In this document: in pieces, positions 17,896-26,565 of the stretch
Layout: the number at the start of each line of letters is the position of its first letter
Numbering within the stretch: the first letter of the stretch is position 1
Source: Candidatus Lustribacter telmatis
Lineage (GTDB): Bacteria; Vulcanimicrobiota; Vulcanimicrobiia; Vulcanimicrobiales; Vulcanimicrobiaceae
Length of the DNA: 64,000 nt
Direction of reading: 5' to 3'
Assembly: GCA_003164045.1 (NCBI GenBank)
Contig: PLRU01000082.1
Location: forward strand, 42,245 to 106,244
Position numbers and translations under genes: made by a program
The notes under the pieces: model-generated
The model's input: the letters and a program-made list of their open reading frames with translations, nothing else
The model's database searches: none
What the model was told of the DNA's origin: nothing

Positions 17896-18885
17896 ATGTC
17901 TTTTCCTGCGTCTTGGGGCACGATCAGGTTTCCTGATGCTCGCGCGCTGGCGTTCCTGCTCGCGATTGGGTCGCTCGCCGCATTGCCGTTGCACGGCGAA
18001 GCGCAGAGCGTTCCCGCCGTGCGCGTGCTCGAACTCACCGGCGACGGCGCGTCCGAGGGGGCGTACGCGCTCGAGGGCGGCTTCTTTAAGAAGTACGGCT
18101 TGGACGCGACGGTCATGGCCGGCACGGGCGGCGGTGCGGCCGTTGCCGCCGTTGTGGGCGGTTCGGCCGAGATCGGCTTTTCGAACCTCATCTCGGTTGC
18201 CGCGGCAATTGAACGCGGCATTCCGGTCACGATCATCGCACCGGCCACCGTCTTCAATAGTAAAGCGCCGGACATCGTGCTGGCGAAGTCGCGCCGGACG
18301 GCATTCAAGGCGGGCGCCGATTTGAATGGAAAGATCGTGGCCGTCACCACCTTGGACGGCGAACTCCAAATGGGCGCGGCCGTGTGGATCGATAAAAACG
18401 GCGGCAACGCGAAGTCGGTCCATTTCGTCGAATTGCCGGAAACCGCGATGGCCGCCGCGCTCGCGCAGGGACGTATCGACGCGGCGATGATGACCGAACC
18501 GCACTTCAGTCAAGCACGGGCCGACGTCGACCTCGTTGCCAACGCCGATGCTGCAATCGCGCCGGTGTTCATCTCGGGCGTGTATTTTGCCGCAACGTCG
18601 TGGGTCAACGACCATCCCGACGTTGCCCGGCGCGTTGCCCAGGCGCTACGTGAAACGGCGCGCTGGGCGAACACGCATCACGCCGAGACGGCGGTGGTCC
18701 TCGCGCGCGCCTCGAGTCTCGACGCCGCTACCATCAGCCGCATGACGCGCTCGACCTACGCGGAGTCGCTCACGGTGCCGGCGATCGCGCCGGCGCTCGA
18801 CGTCGCCTACGCATACGGCCGTTTGAAAGAACCCTTCGACGTCCGTGGACTGGTCGCGAAAGCGCAGCCCTATTGGGGCAAGTAG
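17896..18885 (+). CDS. NMT1/THI5-like periplasmic binding protein
   Basis: This is an ABC-type binding protein of the nitrate/sulfonate/taurine or thiamine-precursor fold, about 329 residues. The ATG is preceded by AGGGAGGT at good spacing. A signal segment (ALAFLLAIGSLAALPLHGEA) precedes the domain, which shows the family pattern EGGFFKKYGLDATVM, GGSAEIGFSNL and DLNGKIVAV. It is transcribed away from the LivK-type gene across a 53-base gap, and converges on the HMG-CoA-lyase-like gene. No cognate permease is adjacent. The ligand is unknown. Confidence 0.83.
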   Translation: MSFPASWGTIRFPDARALAFLLAIGSLAALPLHGEAQSVPAVRVLELTGDGASEGAYALEGGFFKKYGLDATVMAGTGGGAAVAAVVGGSAEIGFSNLISVAAAIERGIPVTIIAPATVFNSKAPDIVLAKSRRTAFKAGADLNGKIVAVTTLDGELQMGAAVWIDKNGGNAKSVHFVELPETAMAAALAQGRIDAAMMTEPHFSQARADVDLVANADAAIAPVFISGVYFAATSWVNDHPDVARRVAQALRETARWANTHHAETAVVLARASSLDAATISRMTRSTYAESLTVPAIAPALDVAYAYGRLKEPFDVRGLVAKAQPYWGK

Positions 18886-18894
18886 CCGCCGCGT

Positions 18895-19854
18895 TTACGC
18901 GATCGACTGCACCCAGCTGACCGGACGTTTCGCGCGGAAAAGGCCGCCTTTCGAGAGATGTCCGGGCAGCGCGCGACCGAAGATCTCTTCGGCCAGCGCC
19001 GCGCATGCAACGAGCTTGTCGAGATCGAGCCCGGTCGAGATCCCCATCTCTTCGCACATGAACGCGAAGTCTTCGGTCGTGATGTTTCCGGGGGCACCCT
19101 TGACGGCGGCAAACGGACAGCCGCCGAGACCGGCCACGGCGGAATCGAAGCGCCGCACGTCTTCGTGCAACGCCGCATTGGCATTGGCGAGTCCGAGGCC
19201 CCGCGTATCGTGCAAATGCAGCGCGATTTCGAGGTGCGGCCAACGGGTGCGGACCGCGTCGATCGTGCGCCGGATTTGCTCCGGGTTCGCCCAGCCCATC
19301 GTGTCGAGCAGTTTCACGTGCGCAATGCGCTCACCGTGCTCGTCGGCAATTGCGATCAGCCGGGCGATCGTATCGGTCACGCGTTCGAGCGGAATGTAGC
19401 CTTCGAAGTTGCAACCGAAGGCCGCCGAAACGAGGACCGTGTCGACCGGAATGCCGGCGGCCTTGTAGGCGGCGATGAATTCCGGCTGAGCGGCGAGCGC
19501 CTCTTCCCGCGTGCGATTGGTATTCCGCTTGCCGAAGGTTTCGCTCGCGCTGATGCTGAGGTGGCCTTCGATCGCGCAATCCGTCTTGAGGGCGCGCTCC
19601 AGTCCTTGCACGTTGAGGTAGATACCGGTGTAGCGCACGCCGGGCTTGCGCGTGATGCGCGCGAGCACGTCTTCCGCATCCGCCATCGCCGGCACCCACT
19701 TGGGGCTGACGAACGCAACGAGTTCGATGCTCTCGAGGCCCGTCTCGCTGAGCGCGTCGGAGAGCGCAACTTTGGCGGCGGTCGGAATCGGTGGATCTTC
19801 GATCTGCGCACCCTCGCGCGGACCGACTTCGTGGATGACGACGTTTTTGGTCAT
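18895..19854 (-). CDS. HMG-CoA lyase-family enzyme
   Basis: This TIM-barrel carbon-carbon lyase related to hydroxymethylglutaryl-CoA lyase has 319 residues. The start overlaps the permease stop by ATGA; the larger open frame upstream is a shadow. Metal and catalytic features are visible: EVGPREGAQ (the usual R-D pair is R-E here), LHLHDTRGLG with the metal-binding HxH, and the loop GLGGCPFAAVKGAPGN with the catalytic Cys. The D-to-E change suggests either a related substrate or altered kinetics. It is the last gene of an operon with a crotonase, an acyl-CoA synthetase and an ABC transporter, so it probably cleaves a 3-hydroxyacyl-CoA made from an imported acid. Confidence 0.87.
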   Translation of the reverse strand: MTKNVVIHEVGPREGAQIEDPPIPTAAKVALSDALSETGLESIELVAFVSPKWVPAMADAEDVLARITRKPGVRYTGIYLNVQGLERALKTDCAIEGHLSISASETFGKRNTNRTREEALAAQPEFIAAYKAAGIPVDTVLVSAAFGCNFEGYIPLERVTDTIARLIAIADEHGERIAHVKLLDTMGWANPEQIRRTIDAVRTRWPHLEIALHLHDTRGLGLANANAALHEDVRRFDSAVAGLGGCPFAAVKGAPGNITTEDFAFMCEEMGISTGLDLDKLVACAALAEEIFGRALPGHLSKGGLFRAKRPVSWVQSIA

Positions 19855-21530
19855 ATGCGTGCCTGCAGCCAGCGACGCCCGGCAAGCGTGATCAGCGCGA
19901 GCGAGGCGGTGAAGATGAGGCTGATCGATGCGACGGCAGCCCAGCTTCCGGTGATGTATTTTTCGTAGATCACGATCGCGAGCGTTCGCGTCGTGGTGGT
20001 GTAGAGGAAGAGCGATGCGGTGAGTTCGCGGATCGAGAGTACGAGCATGATAAATGCCGACGATACGACGCCGCCGCGAACGAGCGGCAGCGTGATCCGG
20101 CGGATCGTCTGCAAGCGGCTCGCGCCGGCGACGCGCGCCGCATTTTCGAGGTCTTCGTGAATCTGCGAAATGCTCGATGCAACGGCGCGGTAGCCCTGCG
20201 GAAAGAAACGCGTGAGGTAGGCGATCGAGAGGATCGTCAGCGTGCCGTAGACCGGAATCGGCGCCGCGACCCACGTCCACAAGATGCCGATGCCCAACAC
20301 CAGCGCGGGCACCGCGAGCGGCAGCATCGCGAGATACTCGAGCTGCTTGCGGCCCGGCAGGTTGGTGCGGTGTACGACATACGCGAGGATGAAGAAGAGG
20401 ATCGAACCCGCGATCGCCGCGCCGGCGCCGGCGACGACGCTGTTCACGACGCCGGCGAGCACGTCGGGATCGGTGAGCGCGGCGACGATCGGCGCCGTGC
20501 TGATGCCGGCCGGCGCGAACAGTGCCGCGACGTTGGGAATGTACACGTTGGTCCGGAACGCGCCCTCGAGCAGCGCAAACGTCGGCGCGCCGATGGCCAG
20601 CAGCGCGTAGCCGAGCACGAGCGCAAGTGCCGGCCAGCGCAGCACGCCGAGCGGCGTCTGGCGGTACTGCATGCCCTTCCCGGTAACGGTGCGGTAGTCG
20701 GTACCGGCGAGCAAGCGCCGCTGCAGCAGCACGAACGAACAGATCAGCGCCATCAGCAGCACGCTCAGGGCGCCGGCGGCATTCTGCTGCGTCGGCACGC
20801 GCGTCATCAGGTTGTAGACCGCGACGGAGAGCGTTTCGATGCCGGCCGGCCCGCCGAGAATTTGCGGCATCGGAAAATCTTCGATCATCAGCGCGAACAC
20901 GAGCAGCATCGAGCCGAGCAGCGCCGGCTTGACGAGCGGAAACGTGATGCGCCGTAGGATCGTCACTATCGGGGCGCCGGCAATGGCGGCGGCTTCTTCC
21001 ATATCCGGGTGAATCAGAGAGAGCGCGCCGTACATGAAGATGAATGGATAGGGCGCGTAATAGAGTCCGAAGAGCAGCGCGATGCCGGTCAGCGACTCGA
21101 CGTTGACGTGCCAGGGAATGCCGATGCTCGTCAACAGCAAGTTGAAGTACCCGGTGCGGCCGGATGCGAGCGCCGACCACGCGGTCGACGCGACGAGCAC
21201 GGAGATGAACAGCGGCGTGATTCCGGCGAGATACACCAGCGGCCGGCCGGGAATGTCGGTCCGCGCGGCGAGCCACGCCAGCGCCGCGCCGATCGTCAAG
21301 GCGATCACGGTACCGCCGACCGAGACGATCAGCGTGTCGAGCGCGGCGTAGCCGATTTCGGCCGACCAGAGTTGCCGGTAATTGTCGAGCGTCCAGTGAA
21401 ACGGCGTGCCGCTGAAGGGCGGTGCGCTCATGACGGAGGCGGCCGCAATCATCACCAGCGGTACGATGACCAGTGCGGCGAGAATGAGGTAGAGCGCGGC
21501 CGGGACGGCGAATCGCGCCGGCTTGTTCAT
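19851..21530 (-). CDS. Fused Fe(III)-type ABC transporter permease
   Basis: This tandem permease of the AfuB/FbpB type has about 559 residues and twelve predicted membrane segments. It carries two EAA loops, EEAAAIAGAPIVTILRRIT and ENAARVAGASRLQTIRRIT, one per half, each for docking to the ATPase. The start chosen (MNKPARF) overlaps the ATPase stop by ATGA. Although this family is best known for iron, members also import phosphonates, phosphoesters and other anions. Its operon is otherwise made of CoA enzymes, so an organic acid is more likely than iron. Candidate binding proteins are the tandem pair at 26566-28688. Confidence 0.9.
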   Translation of the reverse strand: MNKPARFAVPAALYLILAALVIVPLVMIAAASVMSAPPFSGTPFHWTLDNYRQLWSAEIGYAALDTLIVSVGGTVIALTIGAALAWLAARTDIPGRPLVYLAGITPLFISVLVASTAWSALASGRTGYFNLLLTSIGIPWHVNVESLTGIALLFGLYYAPYPFIFMYGALSLIHPDMEEAAAIAGAPIVTILRRITFPLVKPALLGSMLLVFALMIEDFPMPQILGGPAGIETLSVAVYNLMTRVPTQQNAAGALSVLLMALICSFVLLQRRLLAGTDYRTVTGKGMQYRQTPLGVLRWPALALVLGYALLAIGAPTFALLEGAFRTNVYIPNVAALFAPAGISTAPIVAALTDPDVLAGVVNSVVAGAGAAIAGSILFFILAYVVHRTNLPGRKQLEYLAMLPLAVPALVLGIGILWTWVAAPIPVYGTLTILSIAYLTRFFPQGYRAVASSISQIHEDLENAARVAGASRLQTIRRITLPLVRGGVVSSAFIMLVLSIRELTASLFLYTTTTRTLAIVIYEKYITGSWAAVASISLIFTASLALITLAGRRWLQARI

Positions 21531-22630
21531 GCCTGATCCTGCGGCAGCAGCAACACGGATTCCGGCGCGACGTGGATGCTCGCCGTGCTGCCGACGCGCA
21601 GCGCACCGGAGACGTCGGCGCAGATCACATCCCACACGATGCCGCTCGTACAGCGCGCTTGATAGTGAATGTGGGAACCCTCGAAACTCGCCAGCGTGAT
21701 TTCGGCCGCGAACGTGTTCGGCGGGAGCGCGGCTGCGGCATCGGCCAGGGCGGCAATGCGCACGTCGTTCGGGCGAACGCAGGCGGCTACGACGGCGTCG
21801 CCCGGCGGTGCGACGAGCGCGCCGCGGACGGACTCCTTACCGGTTTCAAACGTCACGTCGGCGAGCGCGCCGTCGCGCGCGGTGACGGTCGCCGTGAAGA
21901 TATTGCTGTAGCCGAGAAACTCGGCGACGGCGCTCGAGCACGGATGCCCGTAGAGATCGATCGGCTCGCCGCGCTGCAAGATCGTGCCCGCGCGCAACAC
22001 GACGATCTCGTCGGCCAGCGCCAAGGCTTCGTGCTGATCGTGCGTCACGTAGACCGCGGTGATGGCCAACTGCATCTGAATCTCGCGCAGTTGCACGCGC
22101 AGGTAATCGCGCAGACGCGCGTCGAGGTTGCTGAGCGGTTCGTCGAGCAGGAGCACGGCCGGTTTGTTGATCAGACTGCGCGCGAGCGCGACGCGCTGCA
22201 TCTGTCCGCCGCTCAACTGGCTCGCGCCGCGCGAGGAGTAGTCGCCCAGACCGACGAGCGTTAGCATATCGTGTACGCGCTCCGCGGTCTCCGTTTTGCC
22301 GACGCGCTGGATTTCGAGCGGAAAGGCGACGTTTTGGAACACGGTGAGGTGCGGCCAAATCGCGTATGACTGGAACACCATGCCGACGTGACGGCGTTCG
22401 ACCGGAACGTTGGTGCCGTCGGCAGCGTCGTACACCACGTTGCCGGCGATTTCGATGCGGCCCCTACTCGGCGTATCGAGGCCGGCGATGCAGCGCATCG
22501 TCGTCGTCTTGCCGCAACCCGATGGGCCGAGCAGTACGAGCATCTTGCCGTTCGGCACGTGCACGTCGATGCCGCACACGACCGTGACGTCGCCGAACTT
22601 CTTCTCGAGGCCGACGACGTCGATGCTCAT
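21527..22630 (-). CDS. ABC transporter ATP-binding protein (PotA/FbpC type)
   Basis: This ATPase of the importer (367 residues) shows Walker A GPSGCGKTT, Q-loop MVFQSYAIWPH, signature QLSGGQMQRVALAR, Walker B LLLDEPLSNLD and the His switch YVTHDQHEAL. The C-terminal hundred residues form a TOBE-like domain typical of PotA, MalK and FbpC. It is coupled by ATGA overlaps both to the upstream acyl-CoA synthetase and to the downstream permease, so the transporter is embedded in the catabolic operon. Confidence 0.93.
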   Translation of the reverse strand: MSIDVVGLEKKFGDVTVVCGIDVHVPNGKMLVLLGPSGCGKTTTMRCIAGLDTPSRGRIEIAGNVVYDAADGTNVPVERRHVGMVFQSYAIWPHLTVFQNVAFPLEIQRVGKTETAERVHDMLTLVGLGDYSSRGASQLSGGQMQRVALARSLINKPAVLLLDEPLSNLDARLRDYLRVQLREIQMQLAITAVYVTHDQHEALALADEIVVLRAGTILQRGEPIDLYGHPCSSAVAEFLGYSNIFTATVTARDGALADVTFETGKESVRGALVAPPGDAVVAACVRPNDVRIAALADAAAALPPNTFAAEITLASFEGSHIHYQARCTSGIVWDVICADVSGALRVGSTASIHVAPESVLLLPQDQA

Positions 22631-24717
22631 CGCGTGACCACCAGCGCATCGACGGCGACGAGATTGGATCCGCTTACCACGAGCGGGTTCACGTCGATCG
22701 ACGCGATGGTCTCGCCGTGTCCCGCCACCGCGGCCTGCAAAGCGTCGAGCGCGTCGAGCAGCCGCTCGAGGATCGTCGCCGGTTCGGCCGCCGTGGCGGC
22801 TAAGAAGCGCCCGGCGCGCGACGCCGTGATGCGCGCGCGCAACGCCGTGCGGTCGAGCGGAATCGGCAGCAGCAGCACCTCGTCGATCAGTTCGGCGTGC
22901 ACGCCGCCGAACCCAAAGACGAGGAAGTGCCCGAGCGTCGATTCCCAACTCACGCCGGCAATCAGCTCGAGTGCGCCCGCGACGAGCGGCTGAACGATGA
23001 ACGGCACGCCTTCGCGCGCGAACCCGGCGTCGGCCACGCGCCGTTCCATCGCGACGTACGCTCGGCGGAGCGCATCGTCCGTCGCGGGTCCGACGTCGAC
23101 GAAGCCTTGCGCATGCTTGTGCACGACACCCGGAGCGAGCGCTTTGAGGACGACCGGATAGCCGTACGCCGCGGCGGCCGCCACGGCTGCGTCGCTCGAT
23201 CCAACGACGGTGCTCGCAACGATCGGCATGCCGAAGGGGCGCAAGATCTCCGCGCTCTCGAGTTCGGAGAACGCGCCGTCGTGCGCGAGCTTGCCGGCGC
23301 GCTGCGGCGCGCGCGCATCCGCGCTGCTATCGGGCGTCGCGCGGCGCACGGCGTAGTAGCACATCAAGCTATCGAAGCACGCGGCCGTATCGTGAAAGAC
23401 CGGGATGCCGCCGCCGTTGAGCGCCGCCTCGACGTGCGGGAACAATCCGCCGGGTGAGAGGACGAGGACCGGCGAGCCGGCGCTCGCCCGCCGGGCGATC
23501 AGCGCGTCGGCAAGTTCGAGACAGAGCTTCGCGCGGGGCGCGTTGTGTGCGTAGATAACCACCGGGCCGTCGGCTTGCGCCTGCGTTTCGCGGAGCACGT
23601 CGTTGAGCAACGTCCATTCGCCGAGCGTTCCCAAGTCGATCGGATTGCGGATCCGCGCGGGCACGCCGAGCGCCGCGAGTGCGCTTGCCGCGGGCTCGGC
23701 CCATTCGCCGGCCACACCGGCGAGTTGCAGGCCGCGTTCGGTGGCAACGTCGGCAACGAGCGCTCCGCCGGCGCCGGATGAAGTCACGACGACGATCGCC
23801 TCGTCGCGCGCGCGCCTAACGTCCGGCACGAGTGAGAGCAGCCCGCAGCCGCCGGCCAGTGCTTCGACCGACGTTACCGAAGCGACGCCGCATTCACGCA
23901 AGAGCGCATCGTAGGCGCGCGTCGCACCGGCCAGGCGGCTCGAGTGCGCCAGGGTTGCGCCGGCGCCGACGTCGGAGCGTCCGATCTTTAGCGCGACGAT
24001 CGGTTTGCCGGCAACGGCCGCACGTGCGGCGAGGCGCCGGAAACGCGGGCCGTCACCAAGGCCTTCCACGACGAGTCCGATGACGCGCGTGCTTGGATCG
24101 CCGATGAGGAACTCGACAAAATCGAGCATGGTGAGGTCGGCTTCGTTGCCGACCGGAATGAATTTCGAGAGCCCCGTGCCGATTGCGTTCAAGCGGCGCG
24201 CGACGCCGTCGAAGAGCGCGCCGCTGTGCGAGACGATCGAGACGTCGCCCGCGGCGAAGCGTTCACCGTGCGCGATGTTGTAGCCGAGCGAGAGACGGTC
24301 GGTCGCATCGAAGATGCCGTTCGTGTTGGGGCCGACGAGGCGCAGCGAACTCGCGCGCGCGATCGCCTCGATGGCCCGCTGCCGCGCGATGCCTTGGGGC
24401 GTTTGCAGTTCGGCGAAGCCGCTCGCACCAATGACCGCGAACTGCACGCCGGCGTCGGCGCACTCTTGTACGACCTCGGTGCAGTTGGCGGCGGGCACGA
24501 CGAGCATCGCGCAGTCGGGAACGCGCGGCAGGTCCGCTAGCGACCGATAGCCGCGGTAGCGTTCGACGGCGGCGCCTTCGCGGTTAATCGGATACACGTC
24601 GCCCGGGTACTCCCAGGCAATGAGATTGCGCACCACCATCGAGGCGTGTTTGCCGGCCGACGCCGAGCCCACCACCGCGACGCTGCGCGGCGTAAAGAGC
24701 CCCGTGAAATCGATCAA
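22627..24717 (-). CDS. NDP-forming acyl-CoA synthetase (acetyltransferase Pat-like architecture without GNAT)
   Basis: This is a 696-residue ADP-forming acetate/acyl-CoA ligase: an N-terminal CoA-binding Rossmann domain (FTPRSVAVVGSASAGKHA), a succinyl-CoA-ligase-like middle (VSHSGALFDGVA, KIGRSDVGAGATLAHSSRLAG), and a C-terminal ATP-grasp domain (YPVVLKALAPGVVHKHAQG). I place the start at TTG, overlapping the crotonase stop by TTGA and preceded by GGAAGGG; this fits the domain boundary, whereas the open frame further upstream is a shadow. It would make an acyl-CoA from an imported acid. The substrate is unknown. Confidence 0.87.
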   Translation of the reverse strand: MIDFTGLFTPRSVAVVGSASAGKHASMVVRNLIAWEYPGDVYPINREGAAVERYRGYRSLADLPRVPDCAMLVVPAANCTEVVQECADAGVQFAVIGASGFAELQTPQGIARQRAIEAIARASSLRLVGPNTNGIFDATDRLSLGYNIAHGERFAAGDVSIVSHSGALFDGVARRLNAIGTGLSKFIPVGNEADLTMLDFVEFLIGDPSTRVIGLVVEGLGDGPRFRRLAARAAVAGKPIVALKIGRSDVGAGATLAHSSRLAGATRAYDALLRECGVASVTSVEALAGGCGLLSLVPDVRRARDEAIVVVTSSGAGGALVADVATERGLQLAGVAGEWAEPAASALAALGVPARIRNPIDLGTLGEWTLLNDVLRETQAQADGPVVIYAHNAPRAKLCLELADALIARRASAGSPVLVLSPGGLFPHVEAALNGGGIPVFHDTAACFDSLMCYYAVRRATPDSSADARAPQRAGKLAHDGAFSELESAEILRPFGMPIVASTVVGSSDAAVAAAAAYGYPVVLKALAPGVVHKHAQGFVDVGPATDDALRRAYVAMERRVADAGFAREGVPFIVQPLVAGALELIAGVSWESTLGHFLVFGFGGVHAELIDEVLLLPIPLDRTALRARITASRAGRFLAATAAEPATILERLLDALDALQAAVAGHGETIASIDVNPLVVSGSNLVAVDALVVTR

Positions 24718-25505
24718 CGGCCCTTCCACTCGGGTGCGCGGCGTTCCAAAAATGCACGAATGCCTTCGGCCCGGTCTTCCGAGGCGTACGGATCGGGCCC
24801 GGTGTCGAGCCGGATGCCCGCTTGCAGCGGCATGCCCTGGGTCTTGCGGAACGTCTGCTTCATCCGTTGCAGCGACAATGGGGCCGAGAGCGTGATGTCG
24901 CGCGCGAACGCCAGCGCGTCGTCCATCAACGTTGCGGCGGGGAAAATGCGGTTGACGAGGCCGAAGTGCTTTGCTTCGTCGAGTTCGATGCGCCGGCCGG
25001 TATAGAGCCATTCCATCGCGATCCCCGGCGGCACCATCTGCGGCAGAGCGACGGATGCGAAGTGCGCGCCCATCCCGCGCCGCGACTCCGGCACGGCGAA
25101 GAACGAGCCCTCGGCCGCAACGCGCATGTCGCACGCCAGCGCGATTTCGCAGCCGCCCGCGACGGCCGGACCGTTGACGATCGCAAGCGTCGGCTTCTTC
25201 GAATCGATGATCACTTCGAGAATGCTGCGCTGAATGCGATGCAGCGGCGAGCGGTACGGGACCGGCGCGCCGTCGTCGGTTTTGCGAATTTCCTTGAGAT
25301 CGGCACCGGCGCAGAACGCGGTGCCTGCACCGGTAATCGCGATCAGCCAGACATCGGGATCGCGATCGGCGTCGAGGATGGCTTCGCCGAGGACCGCCGT
25401 CAGCTCGTCAGAGAGCGCGTTGCGCCGCTCGGGACGATTGAGCGTGAGCAGACAAATCTTGTCCGCGATTGCGATCTTGACGATGTCGCCGGGTGATTCG
25501 GTCAT
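24714..25505 (-). CDS. Enoyl-CoA hydratase/isomerase family protein
   Basis: This second crotonase has about 263 residues. It is not closely similar to the one near 16 kb. Oxyanion-hole motifs are GTAFCAGADLKEI and GPAVAGGCEIALACDMRVA, with Glu in VPESRRGMGAH. The start (MTESPGD) is preceded by a GCGGAG box. It opens the operon crotonase, acyl-CoA synthetase, ABC ATPase, permease, HMG-CoA-lyase-like enzyme, all with 4-base start/stop overlaps. A hydration step feeding the lyase is the natural inference. Confidence 0.87.
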   Translation of the reverse strand: MTESPGDIVKIAIADKICLLTLNRPERRNALSDELTAVLGEAILDADRDPDVWLIAITGAGTAFCAGADLKEIRKTDDGAPVPYRSPLHRIQRSILEVIIDSKKPTLAIVNGPAVAGGCEIALACDMRVAAEGSFFAVPESRRGMGAHFASVALPQMVPPGIAMEWLYTGRRIELDEAKHFGLVNRIFPAATLMDDALAFARDITLSAPLSLQRMKQTFRKTQGMPLQAGIRLDTGPDPYASEDRAEGIRAFLERRAPEWKGR

Positions 25506-25594
25506 GCATGTACTCCGCGGTAGTTCGTTTCCGTTCTGCCTCGTTTGACCGTTAACCATTCGGGCTCCCGGTACGCTCTGGGCTAAACGAGTAT

Positions 25595-25631
25595 GGGAGC
25601 CGCCCCTGCCCGACGGGAAGAAGGCGCTCCC
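25595..25631 (+). promoter_or_regulatory. Possible RNA hairpin in the cupin leader
   Basis: GGGAGC(C)GCC pairs with GGCGCTCCC around an inner CCC-GAC-GGG stem. It lies about 100 bases upstream of the cupin gene in the divergent region and has no T run, so it is not an obvious terminator. It matches no riboswitch class that I can recognise. Confidence 0.25.
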
Positions 25632-25728
25632 CGCGCTGAGGGTTACGCCCCGGTGCAGAAGATCGCGCGCCTAAGCGCCGAAGGCATCTTCGGTATCGCC
25701 TGATGCGCGTCGAACGGGAGGTCCTAAC

Positions 25729-26565
25729 GTGAATACGCAAGTCGGTCCCGCCATTGTCCGCATGGCAGACGTACCGTGGCAAAATTTGGAAGCGCGCGAT
25801 GGAATTTTCATCAAGAGTGCGACGTTCGGCGACGAAAGCACGCGGCGGTACTTGCGTGCCGTTGTCGGCAAGTCGAGTGCTACGGCGATGTCGCCCCGCC
25901 ACAAGCATACGTTCGAGCAGTTGCGTTACTTCATCGAGGGCGACGCAAAATACGGCAACGTCATCTATCATCCCGGCGACTGCGTGTATTTTCCCGAAGG
26001 CGTTCCCTACGGTCCGCAGGTTGGATATAACGATACGGATTCAACCCAAATCGTGTTGCAGTGGGGTGGACCATCCGGCGTGTATTACCCCTCCGGCGAC
26101 GAGCAAGGGGCCGCAAAGCGAGCGCTCGACAACCTGGGCGAGTTCCGTGACGGCGTCTATTTTCCAAACGCTGCAAAGCCGAAAGACGGCTTCGAAGCGA
26201 TTCTGGAACACATCACCGGCGAGCCCGTTGCCTACGCTCAGGCGCGCTACGACGCGCCGATCCGGATGCGTACGTCGGCCTTTGCGAGCCGGCCGAATCC
26301 GGCCGACGAGCGCATTTCCGTCCAGCACTTGGCGCGCTTCAACGAGTGTGGTCCGGAGATCGAGTTCGTCACGGCGCGAGCCGGAGCGACCCTACCGGCA
26401 ACGCCGGTAACGGCCGACCGACTTACGGTGCTGCTCCGTGGGGCTGCCGACTACGGTGCTGAGGCGATCGAAGGCATTACGCTCGTGCACGTTCCGGCCG
26501 GCACGTCGAGTAACGCGCTCACGGCGCGCGATGAGTGTGCGCTGCTCGTGGTGACGTTCGGCTGA
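25729..26565 (+). CDS. Cupin-domain protein
   Basis: This 278-residue protein has a cupin core: an N-terminal barrel with the metal-type motif region RHKHTFEQLRYFIEGDAKYG and GDCVYFPEGVPYGPQ, then a second half with weaker cupin character (LTVLLRGAADYG, LVHVPAGTSS). The GTG start has a strong GGGAGGT box. It lies between the CoA/ABC operon and the two solute-binding genes, and its TGA abuts the convergent binding-protein stop (TGATCA). It could be a dioxygenase, isomerase or ligand sensor of the pathway; none of these is shown by the sequence. Confidence 0.8.
   Translation: MNTQVGPAIVRMADVPWQNLEARDGIFIKSATFGDESTRRYLRAVVGKSSATAMSPRHKHTFEQLRYFIEGDAKYGNVIYHPGDCVYFPEGVPYGPQVGYNDTDSTQIVLQWGGPSGVYYPSGDEQGAAKRALDNLGEFRDGVYFPNAAKPKDGFEAILEHITGEPVAYAQARYDAPIRMRTSAFASRPNPADERISVQHLARFNECGPEIEFVTARAGATLPATPVTADRLTVLLRGAADYGAEAIEGITLVHVPAGTSSNALTARDECALLVVTFG

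Noticed and set aside
24718-25134. Upstream extension of the acyl-CoA synthetase
   Set aside because: It shadows the crotonase in another frame; the TTG at 24717 sits at the domain start and is coupled to the crotonase stop.
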